DNA from: a virus
Strand: one strand, 5' to 3'
Virus record (IMG/VR): IMGVR_UViG_3300032285_000220
Span: 1 to 53,919 of that record
Length of the DNA stretch: 53,919 nt
Shown here piece by piece: positions 23,081 to 33,300 of this stretch; position 1 is the first letter of the stretch, and each line of letters begins with the position of its first letter. The notes beneath the pieces were generated by a model. That model made no database searches. It was not told the DNA's origin and saw only the letters and a program-made list of their open reading frames with translations. Position numbers and translations under genes: made by a program.

Positions 23081-25068
23081 TGCCATTAAGTAAATTAGTA
23101 TTCAAACCAGGTATTAATAAAGATCAGACTAACTATGCATCTGAGGGTGGATGGTATTCAATGCAGTTGGCTAGATTTAGATCAGGCTTTCCTGAAAAGT
23201 TTGGTGGCTGGACTGTATCTAATTTAAATAGATATACGGATTCTGCGCGTGGTATTTTTTCTTGGTCTACAACTGATGGAGCTAATCTTTTAGGGATTGG
23301 TACTAACTCTAGAATTTATGTAGGTGCAGGTACAACACTTTATGACATTACACCTATTCGTACAACTTACACTCACGCCACAACGCCTACTACTGATAAT
23401 TGTATAGGTACTACAAATGGTTCTAAATCTGTAACTGTTACTATTATAGGACATGGTGCTACAGTAGCTACATGGATAGATCTTAGTGGTATTGTAGGTA
23501 CAGGTTCTCCACAAAAAATTGGTGGAATTCCAATTACTGAAATGAATACTTCAGTACAAATTACAGAAGTTATTGATTCAAATTCATTTAAATTTCTTGC
23601 TACCACAACTGCTACATCCACTACAACAGGACAAGGTGGTACAGCAATTACTGCAGTGTTTTATATGAACGCAGGATATCCAGTTACAACAGCTGGTTAT
23701 GGTTGGGGTACATCAACTTGGGGTCGATCAACTTGGGGTTCAGGATCTACTATTCCTATCTTTGCACCTGTACGATTAGTGTTTATGGATAAGTTTAATA
23801 ATGATTTATTATTCAATACTCAATATGATACTGTATCAGGAGTTGGGGGAGATATTTATTACTGGGTATATAATACTTCATTCAGTTATAAAGCTGTATT
23901 ATTAAGTTCATTACCCGGTGCAGTAGCTGTACCTCAAAAAGTTCAAAAGATTTTATTTGCACCTCAAGGATATTTATTTGCTTTTGGTTGCACTAATTAT
24001 GATCCAACCGCACCTGCACCTGATTACTTAGGATCATACGACCCATTACTTATTCGTTGGTCTAATGTTGATCCAGATATTGGTCCTGAACCTGAAAACT
24101 GGGAACCTACTCTTCTTAATACTGCAGGATTTTTAAGATTACAATCGGGTTCAAGAATTGTTACTGCAATTAATACACGACAAGAAACACTTGTATTTAC
24201 TAACTTATCTCTTACTTCTATTCAATTTTTAGGTACAAACGAAGTATTTGGGTTACAAGAATTATCACATAACATTTCTATCATTGGTCCAAATGCAGTG
24301 GTAGGTTCTAATAATATTACTTATTGGATGGGGCGTGATAGATTCTATACATACTCTGGTCGTGTAGATACTTTACCTTGTACATTACGTCAATATATAT
24401 TTACTGATCTTAACTATACACAAAGTGCGCTTATTTTTTCAGGTATCAATAATAAATTTACAGAAGTTATTTGGTTCTATCCTTCAGAAAACTCTAGTGA
24501 AATTAATCGTTATGTTGTATTTAATTACCTTGAAAACATTTGGTATTATGGTCAACTAGAAAGAACTGCATGGATTGATTCTGGCGTATTTAATAACCCT
24601 GTTGGATTAGATAATGGCTGGGTATACCAACATGAAAATGGTACTGATGATGGACAACCATTAGGCGCACCTCCATTACCTATTACATCTTATATTCAAT
24701 CTGCTGATGTTGATATTGATGACGGAGATAAATACATGTTATTACGTCGTGTTATTCCCGATGTTAACTTTGTGGGTTCTGAAACAGCTAATCCTGTAAC
24801 GGGTGCTGCAATAGTACCACAAGCTACTATTACTGTAGGCGTACGTAATTTTCCAGGAGCTTCAGTATCAACTACGAATGAAGAAGGTCAAACAACCGCT
24901 GCTGATGTAGTTACTGCTACAGCAACAATTGACCAATATACAAACCAAGTATTTATTCGTGCAAGAGGTCGTCAAATGAGTTTTAAAATTTCATCTGATA
25001 CAATAGGTACTCAATGGCAACTAGGTTTACCAAGAGTTGATGCAAGACCCGATGGAACGAGAAACTAA
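23080..25068 (+). CDS. Putative tail nozzle / large tail tube protein
   Basis: 662 residues, beginning PLSKLVFKPGINKDQTNYAS and EGGWYSMQLARFRSGFPEKF, with a repetitive beta-propeller-like body (IRWSNVDPDIGPEPENWEPT, YWMGRDRFYTYSGRVDTLPC) and a C-terminal FIRARGRQMSFKISSDTIGT. These features fit large tail proteins of podoviruses comparable in role to T7 gp12 or P22 gp10. A beta-rich insert near residues 105-190 (TTNGSKSVTVTIIGHGATV) is probably a separate surface domain. TAATG overlaps both neighbours. Confidence 0.65.
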   Translation: MPLSKLVFKPGINKDQTNYASEGGWYSMQLARFRSGFPEKFGGWTVSNLNRYTDSARGIFSWSTTDGANLLGIGTNSRIYVGAGTTLYDITPIRTTYTHATTPTTDNCIGTTNGSKSVTVTIIGHGATVATWIDLSGIVGTGSPQKIGGIPITEMNTSVQITEVIDSNSFKFLATTTATSTTTGQGGTAITAVFYMNAGYPVTTAGYGWGTSTWGRSTWGSGSTIPIFAPVRLVFMDKFNNDLLFNTQYDTVSGVGGDIYYWVYNTSFSYKAVLLSSLPGAVAVPQKVQKILFAPQGYLFAFGCTNYDPTAPAPDYLGSYDPLLIRWSNVDPDIGPEPENWEPTLLNTAGFLRLQSGSRIVTAINTRQETLVFTNLSLTSIQFLGTNEVFGLQELSHNISIIGPNAVVGSNNITYWMGRDRFYTYSGRVDTLPCTLRQYIFTDLNYTQSALIFSGINNKFTEVIWFYPSENSSEINRYVVFNYLENIWYYGQLERTAWIDSGVFNNPVGLDNGWVYQHENGTDDGQPLGAPPLPITSYIQSADVDIDDGDKYMLLRRVIPDVNFVGSETANPVTGAAIVPQATITVGVRNFPGASVSTTNEEGQTTAADVVTATATIDQYTNQVFIRARGRQMSFKISSDTIGTQWQLGLPRVDARPDGTRN

Positions 25069-25739
25069 TGTCTAATAATAATATTGCAAATGTAAAAGCG
25101 CCTAAAGCTCCTAACTTACCTATTCCAACAATTTCATATAGCCAAACATATTTTGAAGTTTTAACTAATGTACTTCGTTTATATTTTAATCAGCTTGATA
25201 AGTACACAGCAGCTTTAACCACCCCTGATATTGGATATTATTTAAATCAACCTTATGGGGGTTTTTCTGATAATACAACACAAACTATAGCAGTTATTAA
25301 TACAGCTCAAGCTATAACATTTAATACAACTGATATTAGTGATGGGCCGCAGTTTACTGGAGGTCAACCTGATATTTATATTGATCCCGTGCATACATCT
25401 AGAATAGTTATTCTATATCCTGGTGTTTATAACTTTCAATTTTCTTTGCAGATAGAAAGTACTAATGCAAGTGCTAAGACTGTATATGTATGGCCTCGTC
25501 TAAATGGTATAAATCCAGGCGTAAGTAATTCTGCAACAAAAATAACTTTATCAGGTAGTAATAGTTTTCAAGTATTAGCTTGGAACTTTGTTTTAGAAAC
25601 ATTTGTATCAGGTGAATATTTTGAGTTGTTATGGGCAGCCGATAGTCTTAATGTACGATTAGTAGCTGATCCTGCACCCGCTGCTTATTGCCCTGCAATT
25701 CCATCAGCAATTTTAACGGTAACACACGCATCTGCGTAA
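25068..25739 (+). CDS. Jelly-roll structural protein
   Basis: 223 residues. The N-terminal helix (YFEVLTNVLRLYFNQLDKYT) is followed by a beta-sandwich reading VILYPGVYNFQFSLQIESTN, VWPRLNGINPGVSNSATKIT, VLAWNFVLETFVSGEYFELL and a final PAIPSAILTVTHAS. I recognise this as a C1q/TNF-like fold common in phage fibre-type proteins. The position after the nozzle suggests a component attached to the tail tip. Confidence 0.6.
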   Translation: MSNNNIANVKAPKAPNLPIPTISYSQTYFEVLTNVLRLYFNQLDKYTAALTTPDIGYYLNQPYGGFSDNTTQTIAVINTAQAITFNTTDISDGPQFTGGQPDIYIDPVHTSRIVILYPGVYNFQFSLQIESTNASAKTVYVWPRLNGINPGVSNSATKITLSGSNSFQVLAWNFVLETFVSGEYFELLWAADSLNVRLVADPAPAAYCPAIPSAILTVTHASA

Positions 25740-25745
25740 GATTTA

Positions 25746-25754
25746 TGATATTAT
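25746..25754 (+). promoter_or_regulatory. Possible extended -10 promoter
   Basis: TG, A, then TATTAT (25749-25754) in the 40-base gap before the ejection-protein genes. The local string TATGATATTAT is almost the same as TATGATATAAT at 756-766. No good -35. A candidate internal promoter for the 25.8-36 kb genes. Confidence 0.35.
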
Positions 25755-25779
25755 TAGACAAAATTAAGGACTTTTCTTT

Positions 25780-27465
25780 ATGGCATATCAATCACCCCAA
25801 GGTTTAGCATCATTAGGTCGCAATGGCGACTCAATGCTTGTTCACATGAGCCCTTCAGAAGTAGCTGGACTTCAAGGTTTAGCTATGGCACAGGGTGGTT
25901 CATTAACTGTAAACCCACATACAGGTCTTCCAGAAGCATTTAGTTTAGGTGGTTTCTTTAAATCATTACTCCCTACAGTAGTAGGTGGCATTGCTTCTAT
26001 GATTCCTGGGTTACAATTTGCCTCATATCCTATGCTTACAGGTATTTTAGCTGGTTCTGCTACAGGGGCTTTAACAAACAAAAATAAATTATTAGGTGCT
26101 GTAACTGGTGGCTTAGGTGGTTATAGCGGTGCTGGTATCATGAATGCAGCTAAAGCTGCAGGTGCTGCAATGCCAGGTGCTACTGAAGCTGCTAACATAG
26201 CTTCTAATACTCCATATCAAGGTGGTTGGGTAAATCCTGAAACTGCTACAGGTGCTGGTTTTGGAGGTTCTGCAACTACAGGTGCTGACTTAGCTCAAAA
26301 TAATGCTATTCTAAATAATGCTACCTCTTCAGGTATGGTTAATTCAGGTATTTCTGGAGCCTCTGCAGGTACTGATATTGAAAAAGCATTGGCTCAAGGT
26401 AGACCGATTGGTATGGCTAATATTAATAACTATACTGCTTCAGTTAAACCAGATATTACTTTTGGTCAAAATATGTCACAAGCAGGTCAAGGTGCTCTAG
26501 GCGCTGTTACAGGTAATCAAGCTGCATTAGACGCATATACTAAAGCTATTGGTGCTGAGTCTGCTATGGGTGCTTTAGGTAAAACAGCATTACCATTTGC
26601 AGGTGCAGCTGTTACAGGTGGTTTAGAACCATCTGATTTATATGGTACACCTGTTCAAACATCATCTAAAGAAGAAAAATATGATCCTTATTCAAGATTA
26701 AATCTAGGTAATGACACAGGCCTTCGTTTAGTTGCTAAAGGTGGAGAAATTAAATCATACGCTTTAGGTGGTCCTGTAGGTAATCCATCAGTAGCAGGGG
26801 GTTTATCTGATTTATACAACAGACCTGAGGGCCAAACACTAGAAAACATTTCACAAGATGGTTATGGTATTGGCAGATTAAACACATTAGCTGAACAAGA
26901 ATCTTTACAGAATGCCAAAACATTAGGATATGCAGAAGGTGGTATAGCTGATTTACAATTAAAAGACCCATCTGCAACACCAGAACAAGGAGTTACCCCT
27001 GAAGCATCAGTAATGAATGAAGCTGTTAAAACACAAGCACATGAAAATGAAATGAATAAGCTAGGTCTTAATGCTTTAGGTGCTAATATGCCTACTAATA
27101 ATTATGCGCCTGGTTCATTAGCTACTATTGCTAACGCTATGAAAAATCAACCTGTAGCTCCTGAAGCAGCTTTTGTACAAAATTTAACAGCGGCTAGAAC
27201 GGGTTATGCTAGAGGCGGTTATTTAGATGGCGCTGGTGATGGCATGAGTGATTCAATTCCTGCTACAATAGAAGGTAAACAACCTGCTCGTTTAGCAGAT
27301 GGTGAGTTTGTAATCCCTGCAGATGTAGTAAGTCATATTGGTAATGGCTCTACTAAAGCAGGCTCAAAACGTTTATACTCTATGTTAGACAGAGTTAGAA
27401 AAGCAAGAACTGGTCATACTAAACAAGGTAAACAAATTAAACCTGAAAAATACATGCCTGCATGA
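25780..27465 (+). CDS. Virion internal/ejection-type protein
   Basis: 561 residues, Ala/Gly-rich, with a hydrophobic helical region (about 50-110, LPTVVGGIASMIPGL). The C-terminal 100 residues carry ARLADGEFVIPADVVSHIGN and GSKRLYSMLDRVRKARTGHT, a block familiar from many aquatic podovirus-like genomes. Several short GG motifs are scattered (AKGGEIKSYALGGPVG, YAEGGIADL, YARGGYLDGAGDG). It is first in the run of four genes that ends with the 1908-residue protein, and is likely packaged and released into the cell. This role is inferred. Confidence 0.6.
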   Translation: MAYQSPQGLASLGRNGDSMLVHMSPSEVAGLQGLAMAQGGSLTVNPHTGLPEAFSLGGFFKSLLPTVVGGIASMIPGLQFASYPMLTGILAGSATGALTNKNKLLGAVTGGLGGYSGAGIMNAAKAAGAAMPGATEAANIASNTPYQGGWVNPETATGAGFGGSATTGADLAQNNAILNNATSSGMVNSGISGASAGTDIEKALAQGRPIGMANINNYTASVKPDITFGQNMSQAGQGALGAVTGNQAALDAYTKAIGAESAMGALGKTALPFAGAAVTGGLEPSDLYGTPVQTSSKEEKYDPYSRLNLGNDTGLRLVAKGGEIKSYALGGPVGNPSVAGGLSDLYNRPEGQTLENISQDGYGIGRLNTLAEQESLQNAKTLGYAEGGIADLQLKDPSATPEQGVTPEASVMNEAVKTQAHENEMNKLGLNALGANMPTNNYAPGSLATIANAMKNQPVAPEAAFVQNLTAARTGYARGGYLDGAGDGMSDSIPATIEGKQPARLADGEFVIPADVVSHIGNGSTKAGSKRLYSMLDRVRKARTGHTKQGKQIKPEKYMPA

Positions 27466-27875
27466 ATACAGTTAAAGTAGTAGCACCAAACTTTATATAT
27501 GATGTTTGGAATGATGTTGAAAGTTATTTAAACGCTTCAATTAACGTAAGCGGTGGTGACTTTACATTAGACCAATTAAAATTTAGTTTGGGAAGGGGCG
27601 AACAAACGCTTTTAGTTTCAGTTAATGAACAAAATAAAATTAACGGAGCTATGACCGTAGAGTTTACTAATCTCCCTAATGACAGAGTTATGTTTATAAC
27701 TGCATTAGGTGGTAATGGAATTGTGAATGATGAAACGTTTAGCCAAGTAGAATCATGGGCTAAATCGCAAGGTGCTACCAAAGCAAGCGCATGGGCACAA
27801 GAAACTCAAGCAAGACTTTATAAAATAAAAGCAAACTTTAATACCGTTAGAATGGTTGTGGAGAAAGACTTATGA
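27462..27875 (+). CDS. GNAT-fold-like protein in the ejection cluster
   Basis: 137 residues. The sequence LLVSVNEQNKINGAMTVEFT, the MFITALGGNGIV strand-loop, and KSQGATKASAWAQETQARLY resemble a compact GNAT acetyltransferase fold and recur in aquatic phages next to internal virion proteins. The usual acetyl-CoA loop (Q/R-x-x-G-x-G/A) is not clear, so it may be a non-catalytic structural version. ATGA overlaps on both sides couple it to its neighbours. Confidence 0.55.
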   Translation: MNTVKVVAPNFIYDVWNDVESYLNASINVSGGDFTLDQLKFSLGRGEQTLLVSVNEQNKINGAMTVEFTNLPNDRVMFITALGGNGIVNDETFSQVESWAKSQGATKASAWAQETQARLYKIKANFNTVRMVVEKDL

Positions 27876-28978
27876 AATTAATTAACTTATTTAATTGGGT
27901 GACTTCTTTAGTAGAGTCATTCACATTTTATGGTGGTGGTAACTCTGGTGGCGGAGGTGGTAATACTACATCTACTTCTTACTCTACTAACTTACCTGAA
28001 TATGCTAAGCCATACTATGAAGAGTTAATGAAGCAATCTGCGAAGCAGGTTTATACTACAGATTCTTCAGGTACAGTAACAGGTGTTCAACCTATGACCA
28101 CTTATTCAGGTGAACGTGTAGCAGGCTTTACTCCAGGTCAAACTGCTCTACAAGCTGAAACAATGGGTTTAAAAACGCCAGGTGAATTTGGTGCGTCTTC
28201 CGCAGGGTTAACCGCAGGACAATCTATGGGTTATGGTGCAGGGGCTGCTGGTTTGGGTCAAGCTTTTGGTTATACTCCTACAACATATACTGCAGGTACT
28301 TTTGGTGCTCCAGCGGCAGCGGCTTATATGTCTCCATATCAAACAGCAGTTACAGATATTGCGGTTCGTGAAGCTGAAAGAAAAGCAGCATTAGATAAAT
28401 CTGCTGGTGCTTTAGGGGCTATTGGTCGAGGTACCTTTGGCGGTGCTCGTCAAGCATTATTACAAGCTGAACAAGGTCGTAATGCTATGCAAACAATTGG
28501 TGACATTAGAGCTAAAGGTCAAGAATCAGCATTTCAAAATGCTCAAGCACAATTTGAACGAGATCGTGCAGCTCAAATGCAAGCAGCTCAATTATCACAA
28601 CAAGGTCAACAATATGCAGCTGGTTTAGGTAAAGATGTAGGTCTTGCTGGTTTAGCTGCTGGTATTGATACTTCAGGTAAACTTGGTGCTCTAGGTACTG
28701 CACAACAAACTGCTAACCTAGAACGATTAAAAGCTCAAGCTGCTACTGAAGGTGAAAAACAAGCACTACAACAACAAATTGATGATATGAAATATCAACA
28801 ATTCCAGGAAGCTCAAAACTATCCTAAGTCACAAGTTGAGTGGCTCAGTAATATTCTTCGTGGTAATGCAGGTGCTTTGGGTTCAACTCAGGTACAATAT
28901 ACTCCACAACCAAGTACAGCATCACAGATAGCCAGCTTAGGTTTATCTGGTCTTGCTCTTTCTAAAGCTTTATCATAG
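27872..28978 (+). CDS. Virion internal/ejection-type protein
   Basis: 368 residues. After a Gly/Ser-rich head (GGGNSGGGGGNTTSTSYSTN) the protein is mostly helical and Ala/Gln-rich. It includes YMSPYQTAVTDIAVREAERK, a GRGTFGGARQALLQAEQGRN block and a long Gln/Ala helix (about 215-320). These match helical proteins thought to line the podovirus ejection channel, as T7 gp14 and gp15 do. That is an analogy in layout, not a proven homology. Confidence 0.6.
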   Translation: MKLINLFNWVTSLVESFTFYGGGNSGGGGGNTTSTSYSTNLPEYAKPYYEELMKQSAKQVYTTDSSGTVTGVQPMTTYSGERVAGFTPGQTALQAETMGLKTPGEFGASSAGLTAGQSMGYGAGAAGLGQAFGYTPTTYTAGTFGAPAAAAYMSPYQTAVTDIAVREAERKAALDKSAGALGAIGRGTFGGARQALLQAEQGRNAMQTIGDIRAKGQESAFQNAQAQFERDRAAQMQAAQLSQQGQQYAAGLGKDVGLAGLAAGIDTSGKLGALGTAQQTANLERLKAQAATEGEKQALQQQIDDMKYQQFQEAQNYPKSQVEWLSNILRGNAGALGSTQVQYTPQPSTASQIASLGLSGLALSKALS

Positions 28979-28987
28979 GATAGATAT

Positions 28988-30322
28988 ATGTATAGTAAAT
29001 CTCATGTAGGTGGCATTGATTTAAATAGAGCTCTCAATGATTTAGTTCAAGCAGGACTAAGAGATCCTAATATACTTTTAAAGTATAGTCAAAATCCTCC
29101 ACCAGAATATGGTGCTAACGGTAAAATGTTAGTTAGCTTAGCAGCTAATGCTGTTGCTCGTGATAAACAAGCCGCTAAAACTATGCAGCCTACTCCTACT
29201 AAAACTGTTGCAGAACAAGTTAATAATAAATTAGCTGCTGCTACTCAACCGCAAGGTATTGCTGGTTTAACTAATCAAGCTCCTCCTACAGAAGCAGGTA
29301 TTAATACTCCACCAGCGGAACCAGCACCTCAATCTATGGATGGTGGCGTTGCTTCATTACCTGTTGATGAAGGTATGTATAATGAACAAAATTATGTAGG
29401 TGGTGGTATTGTTTCATTTGCTAAAGCTGGTCGTGTAGAAGCACCCGAAGATTATAATTACAAATATGGTTATGAATCTTATTATGATCAACCAACAGCA
29501 GCTTTAATGGAAGTACCTACAGTTCCTACTGATGAAGATTTAAAAACACAAACCCTTGCTCTTAAAAAAGGTTTTGTAGATCCTAATTTTTATGGCACTC
29601 AAGAAAAAACATTAGCTGATCAAACAGCACAAGATGTTGCTGAATCTAAAAAAATGGGTCAAGCAGATATTTATATGGCTTTAGCTGAAGGCTTTGGTAC
29701 TACTCCTGGTGGTTTATTAAAAGGCGCCACTGCAGCGGGAATTAAAGCACGCCCTGCTATTATGGAAATGAATAAAAACATTCTAGCTGCTAAACGTTCA
29801 AACCGTGATGCTATTAATAAACTTAATCAAGCTAAATATGCTGAATCTGTGGGTGACTTTAAAACAGCTATGGAACTTAGACAATCTGCTCAAAAAGATG
29901 CTTTTGAAGCTAAGAAAACTAATGCTACTCTTGAAACACAAATTGGAGTTGCACGTGCTAAAAATAAAGGTACTAAAGGTACTGATTTAGCAAAACTTAG
30001 ACGTGATATTGATAAACTAGCAGTAGAAGATTTTGAAAAGACTCATGGTGTAGGTTCATTTAATACTTTATTTATGAAGAATAAAGCTAAGTACTTAGAT
30101 GAATTTAATGCTCTTCGTAGACAACACGAAGACTATATACTTGGTGGTATTTCTGCTGATCCTACCAAAGAACAAACTAAGTTTAATGCTACTCAACCTT
30201 TAAGAGCTGCATCCAATAAAGGTAAAATAGTAAAAGCACCTAACGGTAAATCCTATAGACAAGTGGGCCCTAATCAATATGAACCTTTAGGTTCAGAGGA
30301 CGAAGAAGACGACAATGGCTAA
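28988..30322 (+). CDS. Virion internal/ejection-type protein
   Basis: 444 residues. N-terminal HVGGIDLNRALNDLVQAGLR, a Pro/Ala-rich linker with the GG motif VGGGIVSFAKAGRV (about 137-150), a helical central part (ADIYMALAEGFGTTPGGLLK) and a charged helical C-terminus ending in an acidic EDEEDDNG tail. It overlaps the giant gene by eight bases (ATGGCTAA), the same overlap sequence as at 1918. Probably co-packaged with the giant protein. Confidence 0.6.
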   Translation: MYSKSHVGGIDLNRALNDLVQAGLRDPNILLKYSQNPPPEYGANGKMLVSLAANAVARDKQAAKTMQPTPTKTVAEQVNNKLAAATQPQGIAGLTNQAPPTEAGINTPPAEPAPQSMDGGVASLPVDEGMYNEQNYVGGGIVSFAKAGRVEAPEDYNYKYGYESYYDQPTAALMEVPTVPTDEDLKTQTLALKKGFVDPNFYGTQEKTLADQTAQDVAESKKMGQADIYMALAEGFGTTPGGLLKGATAAGIKARPAIMEMNKNILAAKRSNRDAINKLNQAKYAESVGDFKTAMELRQSAQKDAFEAKKTNATLETQIGVARAKNKGTKGTDLAKLRRDIDKLAVEDFEKTHGVGSFNTLFMKNKAKYLDEFNALRRQHEDYILGGISADPTKEQTKFNATQPLRAASNKGKIVKAPNGKSYRQVGPNQYEPLGSEDEEDDNG

Positions 30323-33300
30323 ATATTACACTGCTGAAGAGCTAGGGCTCAATCAAAGCAGTGAAGATCAAGAACCTGTTTCAAACAAGAAATATTTTAC
30401 TGCTGAAGAAATAGGCCTTACTCCTCAAAAAGAAGAAAAGCCTAAAGAAACTAAAAAGTTTTTAACAGCTGAAGATATTGGGTTACCTCCTGAAGAAGCT
30501 CCAAAAGAAACTACTAAAGAAGAATTAACACCTCCTACAAAACCTTCTGGTTGGACTAGAAGACTTCTTGGTGATCAAGCAGTTACATTAGCACAAGGTG
30601 CTGTTGGCCTTAGACAAATGATATCTGGAGTAGAAGATTTAATTAGCTTAGGTTATATTGGTAAAGCTAAAGATACTCTTCGTGATTTTTATAAAAGTCA
30701 TGGACTTCCTGTTCCCCCATCTGATGAAGATATTAGAACATCATTAGAAAATCTTAAATCTCCTCAACGATTATATAAAACTCAAGAAGCTGATATTGCA
30801 GCTCAAGAAGCGGCTAAAGGTAAGCCTTGGTATAAAGCGGTTCCAGCTGCTACATTAGAGTATGCTAAACGTCCTGAAGCAGCTCTTGATGTTGTAGAAC
30901 AATCTCTTCCATCTATGATTGGTAGTGAAGTTGCTATTGGTCGTAATTTATTACCTAAAGTATTTCCTAAATTAGGTGCTGTAAGTCGAAGCGCTATTTC
31001 TGAAGGTTCTGCTCAAGCTACATCAATGGCAGAACAAACACGTTTACAAAATGAAGATAAAGCTTTAACTCTTAAACAAGAAGCTGCATCTATTATAAGT
31101 GGTGTATTAACAGGAACTATGGGAGCTTTTGGGGGTAAGATTGCTCAAAAGTTAGGTTTAACTGATATTGATACTGTAATTGTAGGAGCTACAAGTAAAA
31201 CAGCTACAGCTGCAGAAAAGCAGGCAGCAAAAAGTGTATTAGCTCAAACTATTAAATCATCACTTGCTGAATCAACTTTAGAAGAACTTCCTCAATCTAT
31301 GCAAGAGCAAATTGCTCAAAACTATGCTACTGGTCGTCCATGGGATGAAGGCGTTGCAGAGGCTGGTGCAAAGGGACTTATTGCAGGTTTAGTAACTGCA
31401 GCTCCAATAACGGCTTACACTCAACATAAAGAAAATCAAGATATATATCAAAAGCAACGAGATGAACTTCATAAACAAACATTAGAAGAACAACAGAAAA
31501 AAGCTAATCCTACTCGCGATGCACAAATTAAAACTATATTTAAAGATTTAGATGAACAAGCAAAACAAACATTAGCGGAAAAACAAGCTGAAGCTGATAA
31601 ATTAAAATCAGCTCAACAAGCCCAAGTAGTTAACGAAGCTCAAGATTTGGAAAGTATGCCCGCTCCAGATCAAGGTATACTCACTGATACTACGTTAACT
31701 TCGTGGGGACTCAACAAAAACAGTAAAGCATATAAACAGTTAATTGGTAAAGACGTATCTACACCAGATGGCCGAAAGCTAATGGAGGATGCATTAGATG
31801 CACATACTGGTAAACTAAACGAACAAGCTGTAAGCACCTTTACAAATATTTTAGATCAGAAAGCTGAGGCAGCAAATGCAGGACTTGACACTGGAACAAC
31901 TACAATTAGCGATGCAATATCTGGAGGACAAAAATATGGAACTCCCGGAGGAACTCAAGGACGTTTCGGACCTACAACTAATATCAGTGGAAGTGTTGCT
32001 GGACTCACTCAAACTGGAGAAGAAACAAGCGACGATACATTAGCCGCTGAAGCAGAATCTAAATTATCTACAATCCCTGGATTCAAACGATTCTCTATTA
32101 AAAAAGCTGATGGCACAATATCTGAAGGTTGGACAAGAGATAATGCTACGGATATAGATGAACAGAAAGATGAAGAAGAAGCTAATGCTAATGAAGTTTT
32201 AAAAACTGAAGAAGACCTAGCACCTGACTTTAAAGTCACTCCTCAAAAAGTTAAAGCTGAAGAAGCTCCTGAAGTACCAACACAACAAAAGATAGGTAAA
32301 CAGTTAAAATCTCTTGATCCATCTAATCCTCTTATAGAAGGCCTATTAAATAATCAAGCTTCTGATGTAGAAATGGAAGAAGCTCAAAAAGCTATTAATG
32401 ATATTATTGCAGAACGTAAAGCTAAAAAAGTAGATCTTACTAAACCTTCAGAAATTGAAAGAGAAGAGTTTAATGTTGAAGATACTGATCTTGGTACCAA
32501 TCGTGAACTACAGCCTGAAGTAGTAGCATCAACAGCTAAAGCTAAAACATTAGGTCAAGCACTTAATATTATTCAAAATGAACATAGTGATAAAACAAGC
32601 GATGCTGAAAAGTCTATTATCAAAAAACTATTAAATATACCTAATCTAGTTCATACCAAATATCAAACAAAAACACTTAACAAATTTAAAAATACTAGAA
32701 TAGGTGGTACTTTTAATAGCCTTTTAAACAAAGTAACCTTAGATACTCAGTTTGGTAATGTTAAAGCGTTAATTCATGAAGCGGTACACTCAGCTACTGT
32801 TGCCGCCTTACGTAAAGCAGTCTATACAACACATCATGTAAACAAAAAGCTTAAGCAGGCTGGCATGAGTCCAGAAGATTATACTACTTCAGAACATGTA
32901 GGTAGAACTGAAGCTGGTAAACGTATGGTTAAAATATACAATGCTGCTTTGCAGAACTGGATGCAAAACGATAAAATTCTTAAACCGTATGGACTAAAAG
33001 ATATATTTGAGTTTACATCAGAAGCGTTATCTAATCCTGAGTTCCAAAAGTTTTTAGCAGATATACCTAGTGTTGAAGGTGGTAAAGCACAAATATCATC
33101 ACTATGGACAGACTTTGTAGAAGCAGTTAAGAAGCTTCTTAACCTAGGTGATATATCTAATACACTTCTAAATGATGTATTATCAGTTGCCCCTGAATTA
33201 ATGGAAGGTCCTAAAAAAGGTATTTTTGATAGGATTAGGGATGAAGCTTCGACAGCTGAATCCTTTGTCTATGAACAAAGAACTCAAGAAGAGATGGATC

